Below, in pieces: positions 10,209 through 18,383 of a stretch of 64,000 bases of DNA (position 1 is its first letter; each line of letters opens with the position of its first letter). The translations under genes were made by a program, and so were the position numbers. The DNA lies in assembly GCA_031431475.1 (NCBI GenBank), contig JANPDL010000018.1:248001-312000 (forward strand). Reading direction: 5' to 3'. Below the pieces are notes generated by a model, which was given only the letters and a program-made list of their open reading frames with translations, searched no databases and was not told the DNA's origin. The stretch is from JADCCX01 sp031431475 (GTDB lineage: Bacteria > Pseudomonadota > Alphaproteobacteria > Rhizobiales > Beijerinckiaceae).

Positions 10209-11690
10209 ATGAAAACCACAGATCTTGCAGGAATGACGCTGGCATCAGCGCGCGACGGGTTGAAAGCGAAGACCTTCACGTCGACTGAACTCACAAAAGC
10301 GTTTCTCGCCAACATGGAAACGGCACGCCAGCTCAACGCCTATGTGCTGGAAACGCCAGAGCATGCGCTGAAAATGGCGAATGCCAGCGACGATAAGCTT
10401 GCGAAGGGGCAGGGCGGCGCGCTGGAAGGCCTGCCGCTGGGCATCAAGGATCTGTTTTGCACCGAAGGCGTGCGCACCACAGCCTGCTCGAACATCCTCG
10501 GCAATTTCGTGCCGACCTACGAATCGACCGTCACAAGCCAGCTCTGGCGCGATGGCGCCGTGATGCTGGGCAAACTGAACAACGATGAATTCGCGATGGG
10601 CTCGTCCAACGAAACCTCGGCTTTCGGCACGCCAATCAACCCGTGGCGCGCCAGTGGTGACAACAAGAATCTCGTGGCGGGTGGCTCATCCGGCGGTTCG
10701 GCGACGGCTGTTGCTGCCGATATCTGCCTTGCAGCGACCGCGACAGATACCGGCGGCTCCATTCGCCAGCCCGCAGCGTTTACCGGCACCGTTGGTATCA
10801 AACCGACCTATGGCCGCGTCTCGCGCTGGGGCGTGGTCGCCTTCGCCTCGTCGCTGGATCAGGCCGGACCCATCGCCAAGACGGTGATGGACAGCGCCAT
10901 CATGCTGAAATCCATGTCCGGGCATGATCCGAAAGACACGACTTCGGTTGATCTTGCGGTACCGGATTTCGAGGCCGCCGTGCGACGCGGTGTTAAAGGA
11001 CTGAAAATCGGCATCCCTCGCGAGTATCGCATGGATGGAACGCCGCCCGAAATCGAAAAACTGTGGAAACAGGGCGCGGACTGGCTGAAGGCGGCGGGCG
11101 CGACCATTGTCGATATCTCGTTGCCGCACACGAAATACGCGCTGCCCGCCTATTACATCGTGGCCCCCGCCGAGGCGTCATCCAATCTCGCGCGCTATGA
11201 CGGCGTGCGCTATGGTCTGCGCAAGCCGGGCAAGGATATTGCCGAGCTTTACGAGAATACACGGGCCGCAGGCTTCGGGCCGGAAGTGAAGCGCCGCATC
11301 ATGATTGGCACCTATGTGTTGTCCGCCGGTTATTACGACGCCTATTACGTCAAGGCGCAGCAGGTGCGCACGCTGATCAAGAAAGATTTCGAGGATGCCT
11401 ATGCGGCAGGAGTCGATGCGATCCTGACACCCGCGACGCCCTCCGCCGCTTTCGGCATCGGCGCGATGTCGATGGCCTCTCCCATCGAGATGTATCTGAA
11501 CGACATTTTCACCGTCACAGTGAACATGGCGGGCTTGCCGGGTATTGCCGTGCCTGCTGGGGTTGATGCGAAGGGTTTGCCGCTGGGTCTCCAGCTCATC
11601 GGGCGTCCGTTCGACGAGGAAACGCTGTTTGCCGTGGGGCAGGTGATCGAGGATGCAGCAGGGCATTTCCACCCTAAGCGGTGGTGGTAA
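10209..11690 (+). CDS. gatA: Asp-tRNA(Asn)/Glu-tRNA(Gln) amidotransferase subunit A
   Basis: Glutaminase subunit of GatCAB, an amidase-signature enzyme that releases ammonia from glutamine. It has 493 residues with an intact Ser-cisSer-Lys triad: Lys80 in 'PLGIKDLFC', the cis-Ser at about 160 in 'VAGGSSGGSA', and the nucleophile at about Ser184 in 'DTGGSIRQPA'. The stop codon overlaps the start of the next small membrane protein gene (TAATG). The presence of gatCAB implies that this organism uses the indirect route for Gln-tRNA, Asn-tRNA or both. Confidence 0.97.
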   Translation: MKTTDLAGMTLASARDGLKAKTFTSTELTKAFLANMETARQLNAYVLETPEHALKMANASDDKLAKGQGGALEGLPLGIKDLFCTEGVRTTACSNILGNFVPTYESTVTSQLWRDGAVMLGKLNNDEFAMGSSNETSAFGTPINPWRASGDNKNLVAGGSSGGSATAVAADICLAATATDTGGSIRQPAAFTGTVGIKPTYGRVSRWGVVAFASSLDQAGPIAKTVMDSAIMLKSMSGHDPKDTTSVDLAVPDFEAAVRRGVKGLKIGIPREYRMDGTPPEIEKLWKQGADWLKAAGATIVDISLPHTKYALPAYYIVAPAEASSNLARYDGVRYGLRKPGKDIAELYENTRAAGFGPEVKRRIMIGTYVLSAGYYDAYYVKAQQVRTLIKKDFEDAYAAGVDAILTPATPSAAFGIGAMSMASPIEMYLNDIFTVTVNMAGLPGIAVPAGVDAKGLPLGLQLIGRPFDEETLFAVGQVIEDAAGHFHPKRWW

Positions 11691-11914
11691 TGGTTTTTGC
11701 GCCCGCCATTGGCATTGCCTGCTTTCAGGTTCTGGCAGGTCTATGCTTCGTCGTCGCGGGGTTGCTGGTTATTCTGGTGCTGAAGCAGTCTTTTGCGCCG
11801 AACGACGGCTTGCAAACCGGAACGATACTGGTCACGGCAGCGATTTTCGCCGCCGGAGGCATCGGTTGCATATGGGCCTCGCGTTTCATTCGCCGCGCGG
11901 CGCGCGGTGAATAA
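11690..11914 (+). CDS. Small two-span membrane protein inside the gat operon
   Basis: A 74-residue protein I do not recognise. It has two hydrophobic segments, about residues 4-31 ('GIACFQVLAGLCFVVAGLLV') and 42-63 ('GTILVTAAIFAAGGIGCIW'), with a basic C-terminus 'RFIRRAARGE'. ATG at 11690 shares its first base with the last base of the gatA stop codon, so translation is probably coupled to gatA. gatB follows 35 bases later. The overlap and strand support a real gene. There is no evidence that it acts with the amidotransferase. Confidence 0.75.
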   Translation: MVFAPAIGIACFQVLAGLCFVVAGLLVILVLKQSFAPNDGLQTGTILVTAAIFAAGGIGCIWASRFIRRAARGE

Positions 11915-11949
11915 GGCCTTTCTGAACAGGATTTTGGGAAATTAACGTC

Positions 11950-13425
11950 ATGAACGCTCCCGTGAACACCAAGAAGCTCATCAAGGGTGCCACTGCCGAC
12001 TGGGAGGTGGTGATCGGGCTTGAGATCCATGCGCAGGTCAACAGCGAGGCCAAGCTGTTTTCGGGCGCGTCCACGCGCTTCGGAAACGAGCCCAATTCCA
12101 ACGTCAGCCTCGTCGATGCCGCGATGCCCGGCATGCTGCCCGTGATCAACGAGGAATGCGTGCGCCAGGCCATCCGCACCGGCCTTGGCCTCAAGGCGCA
12201 GATCAACAACCGTTCGGTTTTCGACCGCAAGAACTACTTCTACCCGGACCTGCCGCAGGGCTACCAGATCAGCCAGTTCGCCCATCCCATCGTCGGAGAG
12301 GGCGAGGTCATCGTCGATGTGCCGGGTTACCCCGAGCCGATCACCGTGCGCATCGAGCGGCTGCATTTGGAGCAGGACGCGGGCAAGTCGATCCATGATC
12401 AGGACCCGCGCTCGTCCTTTGTTGATCTCAACCGGTCCGGTGTGGCGCTGATGGAGATCGTATCCAAGCCGGACATGAGATCATCAGAAGAAGCAAAGGC
12501 TTACGTCACGAAGCTCAGGACGATTCTGCGCTATCTCGAGACCTGCGATGGCGATATGGAGAAGGGTAATCTCCGCGCCGACGTCAACGTCTCGGTGCGC
12601 ATGCCCGGTGCAGATCTGGGCACGCGCTGCGAGATCAAGAACGTCAACTCCGTGCGGTTCATCGGCCAGGCCATCGAGGTGGAGGCTCGCCGTCAGATCG
12701 GCATCATCGAGGATGGTGGAAAGATCGATCAGGAGACGCGGCTGTATGATCCGGCCAAAGGCGAGACGCGCTCCATGCGCTCGAAGGAAGAGGCGCATGA
12801 TTATCGCTACTTCCCGGACCCTGATTTGCTGCCGCTCGAGTTCGACGATGCCTATGTCGCTGATCTCGCAAAGGGACTGCCGGAACTGCCGGATGCCAAG
12901 AAGGCGCGTTTCATCAGCCAGTATGGCCTCTCGGCCTATGACGCCTCGGTGCTGTCAGCCGAGCGCGAGAGTGCCGATTTCTTCGAAACCGTCGCGAAAG
13001 GCCGCGATGGCAAGCAGGCCGCGAACTGGGTGATCAACGAGTTTTTCGGCAGACTGAACAAGGAAGGCAAGGAAATTGCCGATACGCCGATTTCCGCTGC
13101 GCAGATCGGCGGCATCGTCGATCTCATCGGGTCCGGTGCCATCTCCGGCAAGATCGCCAAGGACCTGTTCGAGATCGTCTGGATCGAAGGCGGCGATCCG
13201 GCAACCATCGTCGAACAGCGCGGCATGAAGCAGGTGACGGATACCGGGGCCATCGAAAAGGCCGTGGACGAGATCATCGCGGCCAATCCGGACAAGGTGG
13301 AGCAGGCCAAACTGAAGCCGAGCATGCTGGGCTGGTTCGTGGGACAGGTGATGAAGGCTTCGGGCGGCAAGGCGGCGCCGGGGGCAGTGAATGATTTGCT
13401 GAAGGCGAAACTGGGGATTGAGTAA
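11950..13425 (+). CDS. gatB: Asp-tRNA(Asn)/Glu-tRNA(Gln) amidotransferase subunit B
   Basis: Kinase and tRNA-binding subunit of GatCAB, which phosphorylates the misacylated Glu or Asp before amidation. It has 491 residues. The N-terminal cradle domain begins at 'WEVVIGLEIHAQV' and contains 'YPDLPQGYQISQF'. The central segment has 'CEIKNVNSVRFIGQAIEVE' and 'DYRYFPDPDLLPLE'. The C-terminal YqeY-like tail ends in 'NPDKVEQAKLKPSMLGWFVG'. The order gatC-gatA-(small gene)-gatB indicates one operon. Confidence 0.97.
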   Translation: MNAPVNTKKLIKGATADWEVVIGLEIHAQVNSEAKLFSGASTRFGNEPNSNVSLVDAAMPGMLPVINEECVRQAIRTGLGLKAQINNRSVFDRKNYFYPDLPQGYQISQFAHPIVGEGEVIVDVPGYPEPITVRIERLHLEQDAGKSIHDQDPRSSFVDLNRSGVALMEIVSKPDMRSSEEAKAYVTKLRTILRYLETCDGDMEKGNLRADVNVSVRMPGADLGTRCEIKNVNSVRFIGQAIEVEARRQIGIIEDGGKIDQETRLYDPAKGETRSMRSKEEAHDYRYFPDPDLLPLEFDDAYVADLAKGLPELPDAKKARFISQYGLSAYDASVLSAERESADFFETVAKGRDGKQAANWVINEFFGRLNKEGKEIADTPISAAQIGGIVDLIGSGAISGKIAKDLFEIVWIEGGDPATIVEQRGMKQVTDTGAIEKAVDEIIAANPDKVEQAKLKPSMLGWFVGQVMKASGGKAAPGAVNDLLKAKLGIE

Positions 13426-13909
13426 AGGTTTGGGTCTGCTCATCCGCCCCGTCCGCGACAATGACGCGCAGGATCTGATCGGCCTGATCACGCTCTGCTT
13501 TGCCGAATATCCCGGCTGCTTCTTCGATCCTCATGGTGACATGCCCGATATCGTGCGGCCCGCGCAATCGCGGCTTGCGCTGGAAGGCCAGCTTCTCGTT
13601 GTGGAAGATGCGCGCGGACGGATCGCGGCCTGCATTGGTATCGATTTTCCTGACAGAACCACAGCTGAATTGCACCGGCTCTACGTGAGGCCTGACAAAC
13701 GGGGCAGGGGTCTGGCCAAACTGCTGACGATCCGCGTGGAGGATTTCGCGAGCGAGCGAGGTGCAAGCCGTGTGATCCTGTGGTCCGACACGCGCTTCAC
13801 CAAGGCGCATGCGCTTTACGAAGGGCTTGGCTACAAACGCGGCCCCATCACGCGATCACTGGGCGATATTTCGTTCAGCCGCGAGTTTTTCTTCGAGAAG
13901 GCATTGTAG
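13418..13909 (+). CDS. GNAT-family N-acetyltransferase
   Basis: A single-domain acetyltransferase of 163 residues that uses acetyl-CoA. The GNAT core is visible: 'LIRPVRDNDAQDLIGLI' at the start, the acetyl-CoA loop 'LYVRPDKRGRGLAKLL', and the terminal 'ALYEGLGYKRGP'. The substrate cannot be deduced. The start is uncertain. I used TTG at 13418, which overlaps the end of gatB by eight bases; another TTG lies at 13430. No ATG fits, so translation is probably coupled to gatB. Confidence 0.85.
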   Translation: MSKGLGLLIRPVRDNDAQDLIGLITLCFAEYPGCFFDPHGDMPDIVRPAQSRLALEGQLLVVEDARGRIAACIGIDFPDRTTAELHRLYVRPDKRGRGLAKLLTIRVEDFASERGASRVILWSDTRFTKAHALYEGLGYKRGPITRSLGDISFSREFFFEKAL

Positions 13910-13932
13910 GGCTGCATCGAGTTTGTGCGTCC

Positions 13933-14032
13933 CTCGAGGCTCGCCAAGTGGCTCGCACCTCGGGATGAAGATCATTGGGCCTTGCACAGACCTCCATCAT
14001 TTCGAGGCGCTCGCTCTTTGGCGAGCCTCGAG
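13933..14032. repeat. Palindromic intergenic repeat element
   Basis: A perfect 15-base inverted repeat, CTCGAGGCTCGCCAA at 13933-13947 and its complement at 14018-14032, is separated by 70 bases. Each half is followed or preceded by a second, imperfect copy of the CGAGG/CTCGC pattern, so each half can itself fold. This resembles the GAGGCTCGC-type palindromic elements scattered between genes in many alphaproteobacteria. It lies between the acetyltransferase and glutathione transferase genes and encodes nothing convincing. Confidence 0.7.
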
Positions 14033-14110
14033 AAAGGCACAACGTCATTGCAACGCACCAGACCTCTCGATAGCCTTGGATCAAGCAAAACACTGCTGGA
14101 GGAACACATA

Positions 14111-14749
14111 ATGCCCGCACGTTACGAATTGCACGGGATCTGGCTGTCGGGACCTGCCTACAAGGTGGGCCTGATGCTCTCGCTGTGTGGCGAACCGTTT
14201 GACTATGTGCATGTCAACCTGCGCGCGGGTGAGCACAAGACACCGGCTTTCATGGCGAAGCAGCGCTTCGGGCAGGTGCCTCTGCTGGTCGACAACGGCA
14301 ACGGGCGCAAGCTCTGCCAGTCTGCCTCGATCCTTGAATATCTGGCGGAAATGCTGGGCAAGTTTGCGGGCGATACGGTCGAGGAGAAGATCGAGGCGCG
14401 GGAGTGGATGTTTTGGGATTTCGACAGGCTCGCGCCTCCTATTTATCGCTCGCGCGGCATGCGACTGGGACTGCGTTCGATGCCGTTCGATACGGCGGCG
14501 ATGTATTTCACTGAAGGCAACATCGCCCTGAAAGTGCTGGATGATCATCTGGCCGGGCGCAACTGGCTCGTCGGCAAGGGTGCTACCATCGCCGATATCG
14601 ATCTCTACGGTGTGATTGATTATGCGGCTGCTGGCGGGTTCGATCTGGCGCAATACAAGAATATTTCAGCCTGGATTGCGCGCTTGAAAGCCCTCAAGGG
14701 CTTTGGGACGCCTGATCAGATCCTGCCGAAGGAGAGCCGCAAGGCGTGA
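14111..14749 (+). CDS. Glutathione S-transferase family protein
   Basis: Cytosolic glutathione transferase of 212 residues. The N-terminal thioredoxin-like domain runs to about residue 80 and includes 'GQVPLLVDNGNGRKLCQSAS', with the cis-Pro and the glutathione-binding Ser, followed by 'ILEYLAEM'. The C-terminal all-helical domain contains 'NWLVGKGATIADIDLYGVID', the N-capping box of the family. ATG at 14111 follows a strong GGAGGAAC ribosome site, and upstream in-frame extension would run into the palindromic repeat. The substrate is unknown. It converges on the DedA gene at 14767. Confidence 0.9.
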   Translation: MPARYELHGIWLSGPAYKVGLMLSLCGEPFDYVHVNLRAGEHKTPAFMAKQRFGQVPLLVDNGNGRKLCQSASILEYLAEMLGKFAGDTVEEKIEAREWMFWDFDRLAPPIYRSRGMRLGLRSMPFDTAAMYFTEGNIALKVLDDHLAGRNWLVGKGATIADIDLYGVIDYAAAGGFDLAQYKNISAWIARLKALKGFGTPDQILPKESRKA

Positions 14750-14751
14750 GG

Positions 14752-14772
14752 AAATGGCCCTGAGGGCTATTT
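14752..14772. terminator. Short bidirectional terminator-like hairpin
   Basis: AAATGGCCC pairs with GGGCTATTT around TGA, with one G-U pair. It lies between the converging glutathione transferase and DedA genes and overlaps the last codons of the latter. The A/T-flanked symmetric form suits termination in both directions. Confidence 0.5.
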
Positions 14773-15300
14773 GAACCTGTCCCAGAGCTGAAGGCCGGTC
14801 ATGCCGGCGTTCAGCAGGCCGTAGGTGAGCAGAAACGTCGAAACCAGTGTCGCGAGATGAAAGTCTTTCGGGCGCATGTGGCAGGCGCCTGCGAGAAACG
14901 TCACGAAAGCGCGGCTCGGCCCCATGAACCGGCTAATGAAAATCGCGGTTACGCCATAGTTCTCGATCAGTTTCTCGGCCTTCTGCATCATCACGGGGCG
15001 GTTTTTCACGATACCGAGATTGCGGAACCATGGATCACCTTGCCGCCCGATCTCGTAGTTGATCCAGTCACCGAGCCAGAAGCCGACGAATATGGCGAGA
15101 AAACAGCTGGTGTATTCCAACACACCGGCCTGAATCAGCGCTCCGGCGGCCAGTATCATGACCGCTCCCGAGAAGATGAAGGTCGTGAGGATAATGCCTT
15201 CCAGCACCATGATTCCGAACAGGATTGGCGCGGCCCAGAGCGCATGCGTCCGCATGAAGGCGGAAACAGTCTCAAGCATGTCCTTGCTCAGCAGATCCAT
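14767..15300 (-). CDS. DedA-family membrane protein (third of a tandem triplet)
   Basis: Polytopic inner-membrane protein of the DedA/VTT family, whose characterised members flip undecaprenyl phosphate or phosphatidylethanolamine and support membrane potential. The protein has 177 residues, the family core being about 170-200. The conserved segment 'GVTAIFISRFMGPSRAFV' holds the paired Arg residues, preceded by 'FVGFWLGDWINYEIGR' with the acidic residue. It is the last of three DedA genes on this strand, starting 21 bases after the second ends. Sequence differs clearly between the three copies, so this is an old duplication. Confidence 0.9.
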   Translation of the reverse strand: MDLLSKDMLETVSAFMRTHALWAAPILFGIMVLEGIILTTFIFSGAVMILAAGALIQAGVLEYTSCFLAIFVGFWLGDWINYEIGRQGDPWFRNLGIVKNRPVMMQKAEKLIENYGVTAIFISRFMGPSRAFVTFLAGACHMRPKDFHLATLVSTFLLTYGLLNAGMTGLQLWDRFK

Positions 15301-15321
15301 GGTGCAATCAGAGTTTCGGCG

Positions 15322-15864
15322 TCATAGGGGCATGAAGCGCGCGAGATAGGTGCCGGGCAGCATCAAGGAGGCTGCCCACAAAAACGCAGAGCCGAAATTG
15401 GCGAGTTGAAAAGTCGTCATTGGCATATGCGTGATGCCGGCTGCCAAAGGCACGGTCGCCCGCAAGGGGCCAGAAAAACGCCCCGCTACAACAGCGATCC
15501 AGCCCCAGCGCCGGAAGAAGGCTTCCCCTTTCGGCAGCAGTTGCGGGTATTTCGACAACGGCCACCATCCCGCGACACGGTGCTGGAAGTGCGCGCCAAG
15601 CCAGTAGGACAGCCAGTCGCCTAGCGCTGCACCGAGGCTGGCGGCAATCCAGATCGACCAGAAGTCGAGCCCGCTCATCGTCACCAATGCGCCAATGCCG
15701 ACAAGCATGGCCCAGAATGGCAGGAAGAGCGAAATGAAGGCCATCGATTCACCGAAGGCAAGAACGAAAACGATGGGCACTGCCCAGGCCTGATTGGCCC
15801 GGACGAACCCGATGATGGGGCCTGCCTGCTCCATCACCTTTTGCATGAATTCGCTTGTTTCCAA
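15322..15864 (-). CDS. DedA-family membrane protein (second of a tandem triplet)
   Basis: DedA/VTT-family inner-membrane protein, about 180 residues. The motif 'WIAVVAGRFSGPLRATVP' and the upstream 'SLGAALGDWLSYWLGAHF' are complete. I chose TTG at 15864 because GAGAGAGG lies six bases upstream. ATG at 15846 is the alternative and would shorten the protein by six residues. A longer frame runs further upstream into the neighbouring gene and does not look like protein. It shares the 'FVRANQAWAVPIVFVLAFGE' region with the gene upstream, showing that these two copies are closest to each other. Confidence 0.88.
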   Translation of the reverse strand: METSEFMQKVMEQAGPIIGFVRANQAWAVPIVFVLAFGESMAFISLFLPFWAMLVGIGALVTMSGLDFWSIWIAASLGAALGDWLSYWLGAHFQHRVAGWWPLSKYPQLLPKGEAFFRRWGWIAVVAGRFSGPLRATVPLAAGITHMPMTTFQLANFGSAFLWAASLMLPGTYLARFMPL

Positions 15865-15923
15865 GGAAAACCTCTCTCGCCGCGCTGATCGCCCCGCTTC
15901 CTTGGCCGGTCTTCTGGCGTTTG

Positions 15924-16442
15924 TCAGCCGAAAAGACGGCCCAGGCCAGCACTGCCGCCAAGAAACACAGCGGCCCAGGCAACAGCTGAGGCGGCATTTG
16001 TGGCATGGAAAATCATGGGAGGCATTGCCGATATGCCGCATATCAGCGGGAATACTGCCCGCAAGGGCCCGACAAAGCGTCCGCCAAAATACCCCGGCGC
16101 ACCATACTTGCGGAAGAAATTTTCGCCACGGTCAAAAATCTCTGGCTGTTTGCTGAAAGGCCACATGCGCTTGACCTCGCCCTTGTAGCGTCGGCCAATC
16201 TCATAGGAGAGCCAATCGCCAAGAATGGCACCTATCACGGCTGCGAAGAACGGTGTCCAGAATGGTAGATGCCCCGCGCCGATTGCCAGACCAAGTGCTG
16301 CGAGAATGGCCGTCGATGGCACAAGTAACGAGACAAAAGCGAGGCTTTCCAGAAAGGCCAGCAGGAAAACCGCTGGCGCAAGCCAATTCTGGTTCGCCCG
16401 CACTAAGCCCAGCATTCCGTCAACCATCCCACTGAATTCCAC
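15924..16442 (-). CDS. DedA-family membrane protein (first of a tandem triplet)
   Basis: DedA/VTT-family protein of 172 residues. The hallmark is 'GYFGGRFVGPLRAVFP', with 'FFAAVIGAILGDWLSYEIGR' before it. The GTG start at 16442 has a near-perfect GGAGGTGA ribosome site five bases upstream. An ATG at 16484 would add 14 residues with no similarity to the paralog. It heads the three-gene DedA run, 59 bases before the second copy. The substrate of each copy is not deducible. Confidence 0.88.
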   Translation of the reverse strand: MEFSGMVDGMLGLVRANQNWLAPAVFLLAFLESLAFVSLLVPSTAILAALGLAIGAGHLPFWTPFFAAVIGAILGDWLSYEIGRRYKGEVKRMWPFSKQPEIFDRGENFFRKYGAPGYFGGRFVGPLRAVFPLICGISAMPPMIFHATNAASAVAWAAVFLGGSAGLGRLFG

Positions 16443-16553
16443 CCGATCACCTCCAGTTGCTTCCCAATGTGCAACCGTCGGCATGTGGCGTTCCTGATCG
16501 TCAGATCAATGGCCTTGCACTTGTGAAAGATGCTTTGGAATCCGAATGCCCGG

Positions 16554-16877
16554 TCAAACCCTCTCGCGCACCGCCTTCTTCTCCGCGCGGCAATCCTTCA
16601 GATAGCTGCGCCATGTCGTACCCTTGGCTTTGAGCGCATCCTTCTGCTCACGCCAGCTAGCGCCGCAGGCCCGCATGTCATCATCACCCTGACGCTGTTT
16701 GGCCGACCGCTCGCGTTTCGGCTTGGCAGCTTTCTCTTCAGCCTTGGGAGTCTCGGCTGCATGCTGTTCCGCTGGCTTGGGTCGCAAGGGATTGGGAACA
16801 GTACTCTGGGCCCCGGCGGGGCTGAAGGCGAAGGTGGCGATAACCAGCGTCAGTCCGGCAGCAAGAAGGCGTTTCAT
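16554..16877 (-). CDS. Small secreted protein with a PsiF-like Cys/Trp motif
   Basis: A 107-residue exported protein. Residues 1-23 form a signal peptide ending near AGA-QS. A Lys/Glu/Ala/Pro-rich linker follows, and then a short conserved-looking block 'MRACGASWREQKDALKAKGT' and 'TWRSYLKDCR' with two Cys. That block resembles a motif repeated in many small rhizobial periplasmic proteins and in PsiF-like proteins, whose function is unknown. ATG at 16877 has GGGAG upstream. It may be transcribed with the DedA triplet, whose first gene starts about 110 bases downstream. Confidence 0.75.
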   Translation of the reverse strand: MKRLLAAGLTLVIATFAFSPAGAQSTVPNPLRPKPAEQHAAETPKAEEKAAKPKRERSAKQRQGDDDMRACGASWREQKDALKAKGTTWRSYLKDCRAEKKAVRERV

Positions 16878-17068
16878 AAGCGTGACTCCCGTTTCGAATG
16901 AGCCACACAACCCTAGGGGCTCTATCCATGAATGTACAAAACAAGAACAAATAGCGCAATTGCTGAAAAATCAGGGGTTTTTGAACGGCGCGTCAATTTC
17001 CGTTGAAAGGGCTTTCACGTTGCAGTTCAAGCGCTTACATATTTGGCTCAGGAAATCAGGAGCAACCG

Positions 17069-17773
17069 ATGACCAGACAGACCCAACCGATCGATCTCTA
17101 TTACTGGCCCACACCGAACGGCTGGAAAATTTCGATCATGCTGGAGGAATGCGGGTTGCCCTACACCGTCAATCTCGTGAACATCTCCAAGGGTGAACAG
17201 TTCAAACCAGAATTCCTGGCGATCTCGCCGAACAACCGCATGCCTGCGATTGTTGATCCCGAGGGGCCTGACGGCAAACCGATCTCGGTGTTCGAGTCGG
17301 GTGCTATCCTGCAATATCTGGGGCGCAAGACCGGCAAGTTCTATCCCAAAGAAGAGCGGGCCCGGGTCGAGGTGGATGAATGGCTGTTCTGGCAGATGGG
17401 CGGTTTCGGCCCGATGCTGGGCCAGACGCATCATTTCCGAATCTATGCACCAGAGAAAATTCCGTATGCCATTGATCGCTACACCAATGAATCAAACCGT
17501 CTCTACGGCGTCATGAACAAGAGGCTGGCGGATCGGCCGTATCTCGCGGGTGAGTATTCCATCGCCGACATGGCTTGCGTGGGCTGGGCCAAGCTGTGGG
17601 AACGGCAGGGCCAGAACATCAAGGATTTCCCGCATGTGGAGCGCTGGCTGGGCGATGTGATGGCGCGGCCTGCCGTGCAGAGGGGATTGGCTGTCAACGA
17701 GGCAGAACGGGCGCAGAGCAACCCGGCTGATCCCGCAGTACGCGCAGTGCTGTTCGGGCAGAAAGCACGGTAA
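17069..17773 (+). CDS. Nu-class glutathione transferase / disulfide-bond oxidoreductase (YfcG-like)
   Basis: Glutathione transferase of 234 residues resembling E. coli YfcG. The N-terminus 'IDLYYWPTPNGWKISIMLEE' carries the Thr-x-Asn pair that binds glutathione disulfide in this class. It is followed by 'ISPNNRMPAIVDPEGPDG' and 'FESGAILQYLGRKTG'. The helical domain has 'YLAGEYSIADMACVGW'. Known members reduce small disulfides with glutathione. ATG at 17069 follows CAGGAGCAACCG. It converges on purN. Confidence 0.9.
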   Translation: MTRQTQPIDLYYWPTPNGWKISIMLEECGLPYTVNLVNISKGEQFKPEFLAISPNNRMPAIVDPEGPDGKPISVFESGAILQYLGRKTGKFYPKEERARVEVDEWLFWQMGGFGPMLGQTHHFRIYAPEKIPYAIDRYTNESNRLYGVMNKRLADRPYLAGEYSIADMACVGWAKLWERQGQNIKDFPHVERWLGDVMARPAVQRGLAVNEAERAQSNPADPAVRAVLFGQKAR

Positions 17774-17781
17774 GGCGAGCG

Positions 17782-17834
17782 ATTTATCCGCTGGCTTGAT
17801 CGCGTGCCACTTTCGCGAGGGCCAGCGGATAAAT
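17782..17834. repeat. Perfect 14-base inverted repeat at the 3' end of purN
   Basis: ATTTATCCGCTGGC at 17782-17795 is exactly complementary to GCCAGCGGATAAAT at 17821-17834, with 25 bases between. It spans the purN stop codon and its last codons. It could form a stem at the 3' end of the purM-purN message. There is no T-run, so classical termination is not evident. Confidence 0.6.
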
Positions 17835-18383
17835 TCTGTGCTCCTCTTTCAGCACGCGCGCTGCGAGTGCCTGTTCTTCGTCCTCCGGCAGAACTGGCAC
17901 ACGGGCCTGCAGGATTGTCGGTCCGTCATCCAGTTCCGGCGTGACGAAGTGTACGGTGCACCCGTGTTCCCGTACGCCTGCTTCCAGCGCACGCCGGTGG
18001 GTGTCCACACCCTTGAAATCGGGAAGAAGAGACGGATGGATGTTGATCAGCCGTCCTTGCCACTCGCGGCAGAACCACGGTGACAGCACGCGCATGAACC
18101 CGGCCAGTGCAACCAGTTCGATCCCGGTTTCAATGAGTTTCTGGTGCATTACCCGGTCGAAGCTTTCGCGGTCGGCAAAGCCCTTGTGCGACACTGCAAA
18201 AGTGGCGATGCCCTGTGATCGGGCAAAGGTCAGACCCTCCGCTTCCGGCTTATTGCTGGCAACGAGCGCGATTTCAGCCGGGTAATCCGCCAACTTCGCT
18301 GCCTCCACGAGTGCCGCCATATTGGAGCCCCGGCCAGAGATGAGCACGGCAACGCGCCTTTTGGCGGGCGAGGATTGCGTCAT
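17784..18383 (-). CDS. purN: Phosphoribosylglycinamide formyltransferase
   Basis: Third step of purine synthesis: transfers the formyl group of 10-formyl-THF to GAR. It has 199 residues. The substrate loop 'VAVLISGRGSNMAAL' is at the N-terminus. 'INIHPSLLPDFKGVDTH' carries the catalytic His, and 'GCTVHFVTPELDDGP' carries the catalytic Asp. ATG at 18383 overlaps the purM stop by four bases (ATGA), so the two are translated as a coupled pair. Its 3' end contains a perfect inverted repeat. Confidence 0.97.
   Translation of the reverse strand: MTQSSPAKRRVAVLISGRGSNMAALVEAAKLADYPAEIALVASNKPEAEGLTFARSQGIATFAVSHKGFADRESFDRVMHQKLIETGIELVALAGFMRVLSPWFCREWQGRLINIHPSLLPDFKGVDTHRRALEAGVREHGCTVHFVTPELDDGPTILQARVPVLPEDEEQALAARVLKEEHRIYPLALAKVARDQASG

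Noticed and set aside
13925..14110. In-frame 62-codon extension upstream of the glutathione transferase
   Set aside because: The extension reads through the palindromic repeat, while ATG at 14111 has a strong GGAGG site and starts at the family N-terminus.
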